From assembly GCA_050249695.1 (NCBI GenBank), contig JBFWQA010000010.1, positions 1-25,134 of the forward strand: DNA of 25,134 nt, written 5' to 3'. Shown piece by piece: positions 24,243-25,134 of the stretch; positions within the stretch are counted from its first letter, which is position 1, and each line of letters opens with the position of its first letter. Below the pieces are notes generated by a model that ran no database searches, had not been told where the DNA came from, and saw nothing but the letters and a program-made list of their open reading frames with translations. The position numbers were made by a program, and so were the translations under genes. The stretch comes from JACKJP01 sp050249695 (GTDB taxonomy: Bacteria; Pseudomonadota; Alphaproteobacteria; Rhizobiales; Tepidamorphaceae).

Positions 24243-25134
24243 ATGTTCAGCAATCCGATATTCATGACGATTCAGGTTTTGAACTCGCTTTCGCTTGCGA
24301 TGAACCTGTTCATCGTGGCCTCGGCGCTGACACTGATTTTCGGTGTGCTGCGTATCGTCAACTTTGCGCATGGCGCCTTCTACATGATCGGGGCCTATGT
24401 GTTGTTCAGCGTGTTGCGGGAAGTCGGGGAGACCAATCTGGGCTTCTGGGGCGGGGTTGTTGCGGCGGGCGTCGTGATGGGTGCGGTGGCGTTCGTGGTC
24501 GAACGGTTTTTGCTATCGAAGCTTTATGACAAGGAGCACCTGCTACAGCTGCTGTTCACCTTCGCGCTGGTCCTGATCATCAAGGATGTGGTCAAGATCG
24601 TATGGGGCCCCCTGCAGTACAGCGTGTCCGTTCCGCCGATGCTGTCGTCTGCGGTCAATCTGGGGATCACCTACTATCCGACCTACCTGCTGTTCCTGTG
24701 CGTTCTGGGCCCGCTGGTCGCGATCGGCCTCTGGCTTGGTCTTGAGAAGACACGCTGGGGGCGCATCCTGCGCGCCGCGAGGCTCGACCGGGAGATGCTA
24801 GGCGCGCTGGGTACGGACGTCACGAAGGTGTTCTCGGCGGTGTTCGTGATCGGGGCGGCGATGGCCGCCATCGGTGGTGCGCTCGCGGCGCCGAGGATAG
24901 CGATCGATCCGGGCATGGACTCGCTGGTCATAATCGACTGCTTCATTATCGTGATCATCGGCGGGATCGGCAGCCTCTGGGGCAGCTTCATCGGCGCGCT
25001 GATCCTGGGCTTCCTCACGGTCTTCGGGACGCTGATTTTCGGTGAGTGGGAGATCGTGCTTGTCTACCTGATGATGATCGGCGTGCTGCTGGTGCGGCCC
25101 TGGGGGCTGTTCGGCCAGCCCGAGGCGGAGCGGC
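24243..25134 (+). CDS. livH: ABC transporter permease, LivH type (runs off window end)
   Basis: The frame is open from the ATG at 24243 to the window edge, 297 codons with no stop, so only the last few residues are missing. It is a very hydrophobic protein with about eight membrane segments. It carries the LivH signature IVNFAHGAFYMIGAY near residues 38-52 and the cytoplasmic-loop region TRWGRILRAARLDREMLGALG. The C-terminal IIGGIGSLWGSFIGALILG is also typical, and RPWGLFG lies close to the end. It forms the inner-membrane channel with a LivM partner, fed by the binding protein upstream; LivM and the ATPases LivG and LivF are expected beyond the edge. GGGGGAA lies about 10 nt before the start. 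A 172-nt gap with hairpins separates it from livK. Confidence 0.92.
   Translation, partial: MFSNPIFMTIQVLNSLSLAMNLFIVASALTLIFGVLRIVNFAHGAFYMIGAYVLFSVLREVGETNLGFWGGVVAAGVVMGAVAFVVERFLLSKLYDKEHLLQLLFTFALVLIIKDVVKIVWGPLQYSVSVPPMLSSAVNLGITYYPTYLLFLCVLGPLVAIGLWLGLEKTRWGRILRAARLDREMLGALGTDVTKVFSAVFVIGAAMAAIGGALAAPRIAIDPGMDSLVIIDCFIIVIIGGIGSLWGSFIGALILGFLTVFGTLIFGEWEIVLVYLMMIGVLLVRPWGLFGQPEAER

Noticed and set aside
1..25134. Mobile elements, tRNA/rRNA genes, CRISPR arrays or transcription regulators
   Set aside because: None was recognised. No transposase or integrase motifs, no helix-turn-helix regulator and no CRISPR-type repeats were seen, so transfer of the island cannot be argued from this window.

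Overview
The window looks like chromosome of a high-GC Gram-negative bacterium, most likely an alphaproteobacterium. This is an inference from the gene families, dense overlapping genes, frequent GTG/TTG starts and strong GC bias, with AT-rich promoter islands standing out. It is almost wholly devoted to acyl-CoA chemistry: four AMP-forming acid:CoA ligases (one truncated), four acyl-CoA dehydrogenases, a hydratase/isomerase-like protein, FadJ- and FadI-type enzymes, a CoA hydrolase/transferase, a Nudix hydrolase, an SDR, and binding proteins of two unrelated uptake systems.

Left part (1-8029): on the minus strand, reading leftwards, lie an AidB-type acyl-CoA dehydrogenase (2934-4598), a TRAP-type binding protein (1676-2713), an SDR (809-1579) and an acyl-CoA synthetase that stops about halfway (63-791). 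A 647-residue acyl-CoA ligase (4897-6840, plus) diverges from the AidB-type gene across an AT-rich 298-bp gap. It converges on a standard acyl-CoA dehydrogenase (6860-8029, minus).

Centre (8185-20593): one long minus-strand array, probably a single transcription unit. In reading order it holds a 652-residue ligase, an acyl-CoA dehydrogenase with Asp at the usual catalytic Glu position, a hydratase/isomerase-like protein lacking both hydratase glutamates, a Nudix hydrolase with a split Nudix box, FadE, FadI, FadJ and a CoA hydrolase/transferase. FadE-FadI-FadJ-transferase are joined by 4-, 1- and 26-nt overlaps, so they are likely translationally coupled. The set covers activation, dehydrogenation, hydration, 3-hydroxyacyl oxidation, thiolysis and CoA release or exchange.

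Right part (20782-25134): on the plus strand, diverging from the array, are a complete 522-residue acyl-CoA synthetase, an unexplained 562-bp stretch, and a branched-chain-amino-acid-type ABC uptake system (binding protein, then a LivH permease running off the window end). Such transporters often import aromatic or other carboxylates when they sit beside CoA ligases.

Overall reading (inference): an uptake and beta-oxidation-like island for one or more carboxylic acids, perhaps cyclic, branched or otherwise unusual. The substrate cannot be named from sequence alone. No regulator, mobile element, RNA gene or CRISPR array was seen.
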